Origin: CBDANW01 sp965197825
GTDB taxonomy: Bacteria; Acidobacteriota; Vicinamibacteria; Marinacidobacterales; DATDRI01
Direction of reading: 5' to 3'
Assembly (NCBI GenBank): GCA_965197825.1
Contig: CBDANW010000003.1
Coordinates: 1,302,001-1,366,000 of the forward strand
DNA length: 64,000 nt
In this document: positions 52,851-61,927 of the stretch, in pieces
How the letters are laid out: each line of letters starts with the position of its first letter
How positions within the stretch are numbered: the stretch's first letter is position 1
The notes under the pieces: generated by a model
Told to the model about the DNA's origin: nothing
The model's database searches: none
What the model saw: only the letters and a program-made list of their open reading frames with translations
Position numbers and translations under genes: made by a program

Positions 52851-53073
52851 CCACAACCCCGAGCTCGCGGCGAAACTCACGCACCAGCGGATATACCAGG
52901 CACCGTTTCACCGGCTTCGCCTCTTTGTTGTGTCGGTCCATACGGCCACGCCCAGTAGTCGATCCCACGTCCATCCAGTTCGCCGCCAGGTAGCACGTCC
53001 CCTCGTTACGCTCCCTCTCCACAAACGTCTCAAGCAACACCGGCCTCACACCGTACGCTTCCTCCCAATCACT
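52831..53073 (-). pseudogene. DUF4338 domain, C-terminal fragment
   Basis: SDWEEAYGVRPVLLETFVER, GTCYLAANWMDVGSTTGRGR and VKRCLVYPLVREFRREL are the end of the DUF4338 domain (also named after Druantia DruA). The N-terminal part is cut at about 53076 where the IS256-type gene begins. In this setting, fused to transposase remnants, it is most likely transposon cargo or part of an IS. Confidence 0.75.
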
Positions 53074-54145
53074 CAAGGCAGTTCGTCGTCTTGAACGAAC
53101 GGCCCAGCACCGCGTGCACGCCGAGTCGATGCAACGTCAGCGTCTCCTCGAGGCCTTCCTCCAGGCTGCCAGCTGCGGATTGGTTCCGCTCTTCTAACTC
53201 ACCGTGGAGTTGCTCGAGCGCAGTGAGGGCCTCTTCGTACTCCGGCCTGTTGTAGGCCCACTGGAGCCGCTTGCGCCATGACGCCTGCTCGCCCTTGGAC
53301 AGGTAGCTCACTACGTTTTCACGTTTGTGCCACTGGCAGCGTTGTATCAGAGCCCGCTTACGGAATGCCTTCTTGACTGCCGCTTGGAGACCCTTGCCGC
53401 CGTCGATGATCACCAGCAGACCCTGGGAGATATCGAGTCCCCGCTCGAGCAGTGAACGCAGGAACGGCGTCAACACCTGCCCGTTCTCCGTGTCCGTCTC
53501 CACGAAGCCCAAGAAGCGTTTTTCCCCGCAAAGCGTGATGCCCAGAGCCACGACCATCGTTGCCTCGGCGAATGTCTTCCCATCCAGAAACAGCGCCACC
53601 ACATCCTCGCCGGTCAGATCCCGTTCCTGCATCTCCCGCAGCTTCGCAGCGCTCGCTTGCACGAACCCTCGGGACACCGTTGAGCTCGACAGCCCGATGG
53701 CGCCCGGAATCGCTTCCGCTGCCGCCTCGTAGTTGCGACAAGAGATTCCGTAGAGAACTCGTTTCAGCAGAAGATCATTCACCTCACCGCCGTGGCTCAC
53801 CGCCTCGTAGCAGCGAAGCGGAATCTCTCCTCCCTCGATGCTCCGAACCCGTGGCACACGGATCGGTACCCGCTGGCCGCCAAACCCTACCGTGCCCGGG
53901 TTGCTTCCGGGACGGCGACCGCGCTCCAGCTCGTCCTTGCGAGACTATCGCTCTCCCGCCAACGCCTTCACTCCGTCGTCGAGCAACTCGTGAACGTGCA
54001 TTAGACCAAGGGGGACCAACGAACGGATCATCTCTACCTTGGCGTCCAGCGCGAGTTCCCCGTAATCCTCGTGCCTCACCATCTCGACCTCACCCAAACG
54101 ACGCGACTTCTTGCGTTTATTGACCGAACGTAGCAGATTTCCCAT
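53069..54145 (-). pseudogene. IS256-type transposase with in-frame TAG, C-terminus lost
   Basis: Starts at the ATG at 54145 (GNLLRSVNKRKKSRRLGEVE). After KALAGER comes TAG (53947-53945) and the same frame continues: SRKDELERGRRPGSNPGTVG, RVPRVRSIEGGE, FLDGKTFAEATMVVALGI (Asp), LVIIDGGKGLQAAV (Asp), CQWHKRENVVSYL, and FKTTNCLE, where it breaks just before the last 60 or so residues. It is related to the IS-A transposase (same CQ.HK.(R/E)N and DGGKG motifs) but clearly a separate element. Confidence 0.87.
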
Positions 54146-54429
54146 CTCGGCTTCCTTTCTTCGCGGCTTGATTTTGTTTTGTCCAACGCCATCAAACCAC
54201 GGAGTTTGGAGCCGTTTCAATTCCCAACTAAGATTGGCACACTTTCCGACTGGGTGTTCGTAACGGGGTTTCGATACCTTCATTAGCAAAAGAGAGGACC
54301 TAACGACATGAAAGTGAGACGCTTCTATCACTGAGTACAATTATTCTCTGCCCGGCATTCTCGGGAGTAGCCTTTGCCCAAGTCCAAGAAGCCCGAACCT
54401 GGATTCATGGTATGACGTGAGGGTTGTAA

Positions 54430-54807
54430 GCACACGGAGCCGAAACGGCTCTGGAGCGCCTGGATGGCGTTCACGACGCTGAAGTGATGAGTCTCGACAC
54501 GGGCGAGACGGTGATCCTTTCCGAAAAAGACCGATCCTTCGATCCGGCCCAGATTGCCAAGGCCGTCGAGGCCGCTGGCTTCTCAGCGGGCAAGGTGGAG
54601 CTTGGCGTTAAGGGCACATTGGAGAGAGTGGAGAATGCCCTAGTGCTCCGAGTCCCCCGTTTGGACATGCTCTTCCTCCTGAAGGGTGATGAGGCATTGG
54701 ACGAGCTCAAGAAGCTAGACGACGACACTGAGGTGAGCGTGTCAGGAGTTTTCCACGCCGCGGAGGGAGACGAAACCCCGTGGATAACGGTCGAGGAAGT
54801 GCATTAG
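54430..54807 (+). pseudogene. Heavy-metal-associated-type domain protein, N-terminus lost
   Basis: An open frame from after a TAA at 54427. GAETALERLDGVHDAEVMSL, TGETVILSEKDRSFDPAQIA and KAVEAAGF follow the beta-alpha-beta pattern of HMA (MerP/CopZ-like) domains, but the metal-binding CxxC loop that should precede it is missing. The second half (LVLRVPRLDMLFLLKGDEAL, VSVSGVFHAAEG) is a beta-barrel-like tail seen in MerP-like proteins of similar design. An internal ATG at 54487 could start a shorter protein. Confidence 0.6.
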
Positions 54808-54836
54808 GGGTCCGGGGGAATACATGGCCACGGCTT

Positions 54837-54975
54837 GGCCACGAGCTCGGCACCACCAGACGTGAAAGACGGCATAAGACACCACGTCGCCGCGCGGAAT
54901 TCACTGTGAAATAACACTAGACGGAAAAGGCGGCAGAGGCGATAACGTCCGGGTAGAATCCCCCCTTCGGCACCA
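54837..54975 (+). repeat. Island end repeat 2 with att-like core
   Basis: The second copy of the 140-bp end sequence, ending in the exact 20-bp tRNA-Leu 3' core at 54956-54975. To its right normal-looking sequence resumes within 100 bp (ATPase gene). I take it as the outer right boundary (attR). Confidence 0.75.
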
Positions 54976-55064
54976 AGACTAACCCACTCATTGTCAGCGA
55001 CTTACGTTGGTTGAACGCAAGAACGCGGGGAATAAGAAAACTGAAGGGGCGGGAACGGCTTGTA

Positions 55065-55101
55065 ATTCACGGCGTGAATGAATATCATTCATGGCATGAA
55101 T
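55065..55101 (+). promoter_or_regulatory. Twin palindromic operators at the ATPase start
   Basis: Two perfect 15-bp palindromes, ATTCACGGCGTGAAT (55065-55079) and ATTCATGGCATGAAT (55087-55101), differ at two complementary positions and have centres 22 bp apart, two helical turns. The second contains the ATG at 55096. This looks like a binding site for a dimeric repressor, probably the gene product itself or a linked regulator. Confidence 0.75.
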
Positions 55102-56379
55102 AAAATATCAGCGTTCCTGCCCCGGCTTATCGCCCCCCGTATCGCCAGTGCGCTCCGACACTTCCCAGTCGTCGTGCTCACCGGCGCACGTCAAACGGGT
55201 AAAAGCACCCTCGTGAGCTCGTCTCCTCTCGGGAACAAGCGGAGCTATCGTTCGCTCGACGACTTCGATGTTCTCGAGCGCGCTCAAAACCGGCCTGACC
55301 TGTTGATCCAAGAAGCGAGACGCATGACTCTTGACGAAGTGCAGCGAGCGCCCTCGCTTCTTGTGGCGATCAAACGCTCAGTGGATCGTGATCGCCAAGC
55401 CGGGCGGTTTCTTCTAACCGGCTCTCAAAACCTGCTGATGATGCGCCGCATCTCGGAAACGCTGGCTGGTCGAGCCGTTTACTTGACACTTTGGCCAATG
55501 GCGGAGTCTGAAAAGAGCGGAAGGCCGTCGCCAGGCCCGTGGGAGCGGCTACTGAAAGCTAGGACCGCAACTGCGGCCGAAAAGATCCTTGCCTCGCCTG
55601 TTGTTTCTCACCCGTGGGAGGAAAGAGCTCTAGCCGGTGGATATCCTGTCCCCTCTCTCCAATTGAAAGCCTCCCCGCGAAATCAGTGGTTCGAGGGCTA
55701 CGTCCGAACATACCTTGAAAGGGACCTACAGGAGGTGGCTAGTGTTTCTGCCCTAGCTGATTTCCGCCGCTTGATGCGGATTGCGGCTCTCCGCATTGGT
55801 CAGATGCTGAACCAAACCGACCTGGCTAGAGATGCGGGGCTCAGCCAGCCGACCGCCCACCGCTATCTGAACCTCCTGGAGACCTCCTATCAACTCCTTA
55901 GAATCCCCGCCTTCGCCGTGAGTCGTACTAAGCGGCTCGTCAAATCGCCCAAGCTATTCTGGACGGACACCGGCCTCGCGGCCCATCTAGCTGCGTACGG
56001 GTCACGGAGAGAGCTTTCACCGGACACCTTTGGTGGAGCCCTCCTGGAGAATCTAGTTCTCACGCAATTGCTCGCCTGGAAGGAAACGGTCTCCCCTCGC
56101 CCCGAGATCTACTACTGGCGGACACACGCCCAGCAAGAAGTGGACTTTGTTCTTGAGTGGAATCGCCAGCTTCTACCCATCGAAATAAAAAGAGGGCAGC
56201 GCGTCAGGTTGGCCGAAATCAAGTCGCTAGAACTATTCCTCCAAGAATATCCAAGGCTAGCCCGAGTCGGCATCGTATTCTATGGAGGCACCGGAGTTCT
56301 CAGGCTATCGGACCGAATCGTAGCCGCTCCCATCGGCCATGCTCTCGGGGGCAGCGCGCCCGCAAATCCGACTTCCTAA
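55096..56379 (+). CDS. AAA-type ATPase with DUF4143
   Basis: 427 residues. N-terminal AAA domain with Walker A VVLTGARQTGKSTLV near residue 30, Walker B ARRMTLDEVQRAPSLLVAIK and sensor FLLTGSQN; then winged-helix-like LARDAGLSQPTAHRYLNLLE and a C-terminal DUF4143 nuclease-like fold (LLENLVLTQLLAW, YYWRTHAQQEVDFVLEWNRQLLPIEIK with the E..VDF...IEIK nuclease-type motif). Function is poorly known. The ATG at 55096 is chosen because the start of homology follows at once; ATG at 55078 is an alternative. It lies just outside the right att-like repeat. Confidence 0.87.
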   Translation: MNKISAFLPRLIAPRIASALRHFPVVVLTGARQTGKSTLVSSSPLGNKRSYRSLDDFDVLERAQNRPDLLIQEARRMTLDEVQRAPSLLVAIKRSVDRDRQAGRFLLTGSQNLLMMRRISETLAGRAVYLTLWPMAESEKSGRPSPGPWERLLKARTATAAEKILASPVVSHPWEERALAGGYPVPSLQLKASPRNQWFEGYVRTYLERDLQEVASVSALADFRRLMRIAALRIGQMLNQTDLARDAGLSQPTAHRYLNLLETSYQLLRIPAFAVSRTKRLVKSPKLFWTDTGLAAHLAAYGSRRELSPDTFGGALLENLVLTQLLAWKETVSPRPEIYYWRTHAQQEVDFVLEWNRQLLPIEIKRGQRVRLAEIKSLELFLQEYPRLARVGIVFYGGTGVLRLSDRIVAAPIGHALGGSAPANPTS

Positions 56380-56487
56380 CTCCCAACCTCAAATCTGGTC
56401 CAGTCCCGCCCACGGAATCCCCCAAAGAACGCCCCTTTGCCTACTTCTGGCAGGTGCGGCGGCCGCTCTGAGTCTTTCAGCACACCG

Positions 56488-58194
56488 TCACGCCGACAGC
56501 TCGTGGCCCGCTCCAGCCCCGCGTGGAATCCGAATGTCTTCAACGAGCTTCTGCACCTCTGGAGGCGGCGGGGGAGTGAAGCGAGCAATGCTCCCAGCGA
56601 CGAGGAAGTTGATGACCATTCCCAGGGTTCCAATCCCTTCCGGCGATACGCCGAGCCACCAGTGGTCCACGTTGTTGAGCTCCGGGTAAAGGAACTTAAA
56701 ATAGATGATGTAGCCAAGCGTGAAGCCGATCCCGGCAATCATGCCAGACACCGCCCCATAGTGGTTCATGCGTTTGGTGAAGATACCGAGCAGAATGGCC
56801 GGAAAGAACGACGCGGCGGCCAAACCAAAGGCGAGAGCAACCACTTCGGCCACGAAGCCTGGCGGGTTGATGCCGAAGTAGCCGGCGACGACCACGGCGA
56901 GACCGGCGGCGATGCGAGCCGCACGGAGCTCCCCTTTCTCGGTGATCGAGGGGCGAATGCATTTTTTCAGCAAGTCGTGGGCGACCGAGCTCGAGATCAC
57001 GAGCAGCAGTCCCGCTGCCGTCGAAAGTGCGGCGGCAAGCCCCCCGGCCGCCACGAGACCCACGACCCAGTCGGGTAGCCGAGCGATCTCGGGATTGGCG
57101 AGCACCATGATGTCGCGATCGATCACCAGCTCGTTGGGAACGGACGATTGAGGCCCCGTGTATTGAATGAGACCATCGCCGTTCTTGTCCTCGAAGCGAA
57201 TGAGGCCGGTCGCCTCCCAGTTGCGAAACCAATCCGGCGCACTGGCATAAGGCTGGTTCGACAAAGTGGTCAATAGATTGGTGCGAGCGAACGCCGCCAC
57301 CGCTGGCGCCGTCGTATAGAGAAGCGCAATGAACAAGAGCGCCCATCCAGCAGAGCTCCGAGCTTGCCGCACCAGGGGCACGGTGTAGAAGCGTACGATC
57401 ACGTGGGGCAATCCCGCCGTGCCGACCATGAGCGCGGCGGTGATGAAGAAAACGTCGAGTGTCGCCTTGCGTCCCTCGGTATAGACTCCGAAACCCAGCT
57501 CATTGGTGAGGCCGTCGAGCCGGTCGAGCAAGAAAACGCCGGAGCCGTCCGCAACCGTCGAGCCGAAGCCGAGTTGAGGGATCACGGTGCCGGTCATGAG
57601 GATGGAGATAAAGATGGCCGGAACCAGATAAGCAAAGATCAGCACGCAATACTGGGCGACCTGGGTATAGGTGATCCCTTTCATCCCGCCCAATACGGCG
57701 TACGAGAACACGATCATCATCCCGATCCAGACCCCAACGTTGATGTCCACGCCGAGGAAGCGGGAGAAAACGATCCCAACGCCCCGCATCTGGCCGGCCA
57801 CGTAAGTAAAGGAGATGAAGAGAACGCAGACGACCGCCACGATCCTGGCCGTTTGCGAGTAATAACGATCTCCTACGAAGTCGGGCACGGTGTACCTTCC
57901 GAACTTCCTCAAGTAAGGTGCGAGCAAAAACGCCAATAGAACGTAGCCGCCGGTCCATCCCATGAGGTACACTGACCCGTCACGGCCCATGAACGCAATG
58001 AGACCCGCCATGGAGATGAAGGAGGCGGCGCTCATCCAGTCAGCGGCCGTGGCCATTCCATTGAGAACCGGGGGCACTTGGGCCGCGGCCACGTAGAACT
58101 CGCCCGTAGAACGTGCGCGCGACCAGATGGCCACTCCGATGTAGATGGCGAACGACAGGGCCACCAGCACAAACGTCCAGGCCTGGACGTTCAT
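56488..58194 (-). CDS. actP: Sodium:solute symporter (ActP-like)
   Basis: A 568-residue SSS-family transporter with about 13 membrane helices. NGMATAADWMSAASFISMAG, GRYTVPDFVGDRYYSQTAR, GGMKGITYTQVAQYCVLIFAY and PHVIVRFYTVPLVRQARSS are close to acetate permease ActP/VC_2705-type proteins. The insertion with DKNGDGLIQYTG resembles an EF-hand-like loop. It overlaps the DUF4212 gene (ATGA), its usual partner. Acetate or another short monocarboxylate is the likely substrate; the exact substrate is inferred. Confidence 0.88.
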   Translation of the reverse strand: MNVQAWTFVLVALSFAIYIGVAIWSRARSTGEFYVAAAQVPPVLNGMATAADWMSAASFISMAGLIAFMGRDGSVYLMGWTGGYVLLAFLLAPYLRKFGRYTVPDFVGDRYYSQTARIVAVVCVLFISFTYVAGQMRGVGIVFSRFLGVDINVGVWIGMMIVFSYAVLGGMKGITYTQVAQYCVLIFAYLVPAIFISILMTGTVIPQLGFGSTVADGSGVFLLDRLDGLTNELGFGVYTEGRKATLDVFFITAALMVGTAGLPHVIVRFYTVPLVRQARSSAGWALLFIALLYTTAPAVAAFARTNLLTTLSNQPYASAPDWFRNWEATGLIRFEDKNGDGLIQYTGPQSSVPNELVIDRDIMVLANPEIARLPDWVVGLVAAGGLAAALSTAAGLLLVISSSVAHDLLKKCIRPSITEKGELRAARIAAGLAVVVAGYFGINPPGFVAEVVALAFGLAAASFFPAILLGIFTKRMNHYGAVSGMIAGIGFTLGYIIYFKFLYPELNNVDHWWLGVSPEGIGTLGMVINFLVAGSIARFTPPPPPEVQKLVEDIRIPRGAGAGHELSA

Positions 58195-58460
58195 CGCTCT
58201 TCCTGCTCGTGCATGTTGTACTTATGATCCAGGCGGTTCATCAGCTTGACATAAACGAAGATGAGAATCACGAAGACGTAAATCGATCCCTGTTGAGCAA
58301 ACCAAAAACCCAGCTGGAACCCCCCGACCCGGATTCGATTGAGCGGCTCGACGAGAAGGATGCCGAACCCGTAGGACACGAGGAACCAGATTGCGAGTAA
58401 CACGAACACGTAGCGGAGGTTGCTTCGCCAGTACTTGGTTTTGTCGTTCGGATTGATCAT
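58191..58460 (-). CDS. DUF4212 membrane subunit of the symporter
   Basis: An 89-residue protein with two membrane helices (YVFVLLAIWFLVSYGFGILL and GSIYVFVILIFVYVKLM), KYWRSNLRYVF and the C-terminal RLDHKYN, as in DUF4212 proteins that accompany SSS symporters. GAGGAGAAG directly precedes the ATG at 58460. Overlaps actP by 4 bp. It probably forms a complex with the transporter. Confidence 0.9.
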   Translation of the reverse strand: MINPNDKTKYWRSNLRYVFVLLAIWFLVSYGFGILLVEPLNRIRVGGFQLGFWFAQQGSIYVFVILIFVYVKLMNRLDHKYNMHEQEER

Positions 58461-58791
58461 CTTCTCCTCGTTAGCTCGCAAGCTTCCCTTTCTGCGGTTT
58501 GCTCAAATATCGCCGGAACACGACTATAAAGACTTCTCCTCTCCACAAGCGCGTATCCTCGCGTGGTAAGCGGGCGAATTCAAGTGTCGCCCCGGGAAAT
58601 CCGGGCCCGATAGATGGAGTTCATGCACCAACGAGCGGTTGGGTTTGCCGATGCCTCTGGTAAGGCGGCTGCCACCCGGAGCCGAAACAGCTAACAGATA
58701 GCTAACGAACTAGGCAACACGGGACAGCACTGTGCGAGCGCCGCAAATAAGCGGACGGAATTTGAGGTGAGTGACTTCGGGCTGGTTTCGG
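58461..58791. other. Intergenic region without recognised gene
   Basis: Upstream region of the DUF4212-actP operon (reading left) and downstream of the gene at 58792. No reading frame on either strand has family-like features, and no tRNA, riboswitch or strong terminator was recognised. AT-rich bases at 58500-58540 could hold the promoter of the symporter operon. Confidence 0.4.
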
Positions 58792-59148
58792 TCAAAAAGG
58801 ACCGGAGATCTCGGTTTCCTCTTCGATCTCCACAGAGACGACCGGAGCGGTCACGATGTTCCCCAGCTCGCAGTGAAGCTCCATTCGCATCCCGATCCCG
58901 ATTCACTGCTGCTTCAAGAAACTTCCGCCGAAGCTGGCTCCACAGAGCACGGCTTCGAACGGCAGCGGAAAGAACTTCGCGTCTTGCACGAGAACCCGCG
59001 ACGTCGTGGGATCGATCAGAAAGATCCGGTAAGTTGTGCGCTCGGTAGTCACGCTTATCTGTGACAAAGGATCGAGCAACGAGGGATCGACACCACCAAG
59101 CTTGGCGAGCTCTTCGGAAAAGCCTTCGAGCGTGCAAAGACGAGGCAT
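58792..59148 (-). pseudogene. Conserved hypothetical protein interrupted by in-frame TGA
   Basis: 119 codons from the ATG at 59148: LCTLEGFSEELAKLGGVDPS, TTYRIFLIDPTTSRVLVQDA and FEAVLCGASFGGSFLKQQ, then TGA at 58905-58903, then IGIGMRMELHCELGNIVTAP and an acidic end (VEIEEETEISGPF). The part after TGA continues naturally, and a Trp there (TGG to TGA) would fit the pattern GW/WIG(I/V)G.R.E. The family is unknown to me. The next 360 bp to the right hold no clear gene. Confidence 0.65.
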
Positions 59149-59584
59149 GGTATGCCCTCTGCTCTCCGGGGAAGAAACCTCCTCTACGGCGGTCGAGCGC
59201 TCCTTCTTGGTCTCGGAATCTGTTGAACTTGCGCTGGGAGCGTGATTTCTTTGGTCGGCTCGACTGCTCACGAGTCTCGGCTCCTTGGATGCTTGGGGGC
59301 AAGTCGTTGACTGGATTCCTATTAATGCCAAAAGCGTGCCACTGGGAAACCTACGCCCAAAGCCCGCGAATTCTGCCGAGGGGAGCTCTGAGTGTGGTGA
59401 ATCCCCCTCGGCCCCTATCGCTCGGGCGACGATTTGTGTTGTGATGCGTTTGGGTCCCCGACGCCATTCAAGAAGACCTCCCTCCCGATCAGTGGGTCTT
59501 CCCGACGCAGGTGCCACAGGCCCTTTCTACCACCGCCGAGATGATGGCTCGTCATGGTCAGGATGGTCTCGACGGTGAGCAGCG

Positions 59585-60242
59585 TTGCTTGAGTCGTTTC
59601 CATGTCACCGGGGGCACCACGGGCATTCGAGTCGACGCACTTCGTCGATATCGGCCTTTCGCGCATTCTCGGATGAGCCGGGCCGAGGACCAGGCCTACA
59701 TCATGGCTGCCCTCTACGGCCCCGGTCCCGCCTACCTACGGTATGCTCACGTTCCGGGACTGATCATGCGCCACGACAAACATGGGCTCATCGACGGGCC
59801 ATACGCACCGCCGCGGCCGGCAAGACGGTCGGAGACTACGAGCGGATGATCCTGTTTCTCACAATACGTGCTGGCCCTTCCCTGGACTTGGAATGAAACG
59901 CGCGCGACCTTGAGCCCTTTCACCGGCAGCTTCATCCAGCCGATGCCGGTAACCACGGCGCTCCTCGCCTTTAGCCTCAAGGTCTCGGGCTTGAAAGACG
60001 ACGCGGAAGTCGAAGATTTTCTTCAGGTGGGCTCGCGGAAGCTGGCGTCACTGCTGTCCGATCTGCAGGATGAGCCAGGCTGGATGCGGCGCTCCTACCA
60101 CGAGGAACAAATGGCCTGGAACGCCTACTACGAGATCCTCAACCGCCTAGAGGAAGCGCTCCAGAAGGGATCCGCGGAAGCCCAGCGGCTCTCCCGTCGA
60201 GCCGCCAGTATCTTGGAAGCAGGGAGGGCTGGAGGCTCCTGA
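59585..60242 (+). pseudogene. Glycosyltransferase-like gene, N-terminus lost, two frameshifts
   Basis: FHVTGGTTGIRVDALRRYRP, RAEDQAYIMAALYG and PGLIMRHDKHGLI in one frame; then AAGKTVGDYERMILFLTI in a second; then TLSPFTGSFIQPMPVTTALL and a helical end to 60242 in a third. The TGG..G.R...L....PF..........AEDQAY pattern resembles a family 2 glycosyltransferase or a glycan-processing protein. Frameshifts lie near 59805-59830 and 59860-59880. The N-terminal half is not present. Confidence 0.65.
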
Positions 60243-60295
60243 TCGAAGCTGGTAGGAGCGAAGCCGAAACCCGCCACGCCATTGACTTCTCACAG

Positions 60296-61832
60296 CGTGC
60301 GAGACTTGTAGATGATGATACCATCGAGTCCCAGGTTCCGTGACCCCAAGCGGGCCTCCGCAAGCTCCGTCGGGGCTCCGCCCTCGATGGAGTTCTTCTT
60401 GAGTTTATCTTCGGCAAAGAAACCGACCGACCTCCCATCGGGAGAGAAGAAGGGATTCCGTGCACCTTCTGTCTGGGGCAAGGGGTGGGCTTCGAACGCA
60501 TCGAGGTACACCAAATTACAACACGGGACTTTGGAAAGTCTCCGCCGCTGGCGGTCCGGCCGAGGAGCTCACCACACCGGACGCTACCGACGGCACGCTC
60601 GGCCATTGGTGGCCGCAAGCCCTGCCCGACGGTAAGACAGTGTTGTTCACCGCGTTTTCCTCGCCGGCCGAGACATCGCGAATCGTCGCGCTATCCCTGG
60701 ACAGCATGCAACAGAAGACGGTGGTGGAAGGCGGGTCTTTCGGCCGCTACGCGCCCACCGGTCATTTGGTCTTTGCACGTCAGGACGCCCTGATGGCGGT
60801 GCCGTTCGAACCTAGCTCGGCTTCAAGCGACCGCGGCGCCCGTCCTCGTACTCCAGGATGTGCCTTTGAATCCATCGAGTGGGAATTCACAGTTCAGTTT
60901 CTCCGATGACGGCTCGCTCGCTTACGTCCCCGCCTCCGTGCTGACAGCAGATAGAGAGCTGGTCTGGGTCGATCGCACCGGGGCGATCGAGTCGGTCACC
61001 GACGTCCGCCGCCCGTACGCCGAGCCTAGATTCTCACCCGACGGAAGCCACTTGGTATTGACGATCCAAGACAGCAACCGGGACCTATGGATTTACGAGC
61101 TTGGACGCGGGACCTTGACGCGCTTGACGTTCGACCCCACCAGCGACAGGTCGGGCATTTGGACTCCCGACGGGGCGAAGCTACTGTACATGAGCGACCG
61201 CCCCCGCCTTCGATCTCTTTTGGAAGCCTCCCGACGGAAGTGCCGAGGAGAAACCCCTTTTGACGAGCGACTACGACAAATACCCGATGTCCGTGTCACC
61301 GGATGGGGATTTCTTGGTATTTTCGGAAGACCATCCCGAAACCCGCGATGACCTCTGGTTCCTACCGCTCCGCGCAGAAACGACTCCCAAGGCTTTCCTC
61401 CGCACCCCGTTCCAAGAACGAAATGCCACGGTGTCCCCCAATGGCCGCTGGTTGGCCTATGAGTCTAATGAATCGGGTCGCTACGAGGTTTACGTCCAGG
61501 CGTTTCCTGATGGAGGCGGTAAGTTGCAGATCTCGACTGAGGGAGGCGTGGGTCCCGTGTGGGCCAGAAGTGGACGCGAGCTCTTTTATCGGAACGGCGA
61601 CCAGATGTGGTCCGTCCCCATCACGTCCGGACCGGGATTCTCGGCCGGTGAGTCGAAAGTGCTATTCGAGGGCCCCTTCGAATCCACCGCTCGCCATCCC
61701 GACTACGACGTGAGCCCCGACGGCCAGCGTTTCCTCATGATCCGTACGCCACCCGAATCGGCGCCCCGGCAAATGAACATCGTCATCAACTGGTTCGAGG
61801 AATTGAAACGTCTCGTTCCGGCGTCTGACTAG
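60296..61832 (+). pseudogene. PD40/WD40-like half of a Ser/Thr kinase-type protein, broken
   Basis: Beta-propeller repeats of the PD40 type, usual C-terminal half of acidobacterial kinases: FSPDGRSVGFFAEDKLKK (on the minus strand in the inverted segment), NYNTGLWKVSAAGG, WWPQALPDGKTVLFTAF, FGRYAPTGHLVFARQD, SFSDDGSLAYVP, FSPDGSHLVLTIQDSNRDLW, SVSPDGDFLVFSEDHPE, SPNGRWLAYESNESGRYEVY and DVSPDGQRFLMI. Frames change near 60830 and 61205, and 60308-60509 is inverted. The kinase domain is absent. Confidence 0.8.
60308..60509 (-). other. 202-bp inverted segment within the PD40 gene
   Basis: Within this segment the PD40 protein is encoded on the minus strand (YLDAFEAHPLP, RNPFFSPDGRSVGFF, LGSRNLGLDGIIIY), while both flanks encode it on the plus strand. 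Flipping the segment places IIIY next to TPNYNTGLW, as in related proteins, and RDL next to YLDAFEA, apart from a one-base frame difference at the right junction. The ends are GTA and TAC. Confidence 0.7.
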
Positions 61833-61927
61833 GCCGACTGGGGCACCCACGTCCAATGACGCCAGAAAGAGATCCGCAGGATCGAACTGACCTCGGCTCT
61901 GAGGCGTTCCCGCGGGAACGTTCGCGG

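Noticed and set aside
52831..53073. Druantia-type anti-phage defence from the DUF4338 (DruA-like) fragment
   Set aside because: Only the C-terminal end of the domain is present, it is joined to transposase remnants, and no other Druantia genes are nearby.
26141..53947. Genome-wide TAG reassignment suggested by in-frame TAGs in two transposases
   Set aside because: TAG is the ordinary stop of gap (26141-26143), cobQ, the methyltransferase at 16029 and other genes, so it is not recoded.
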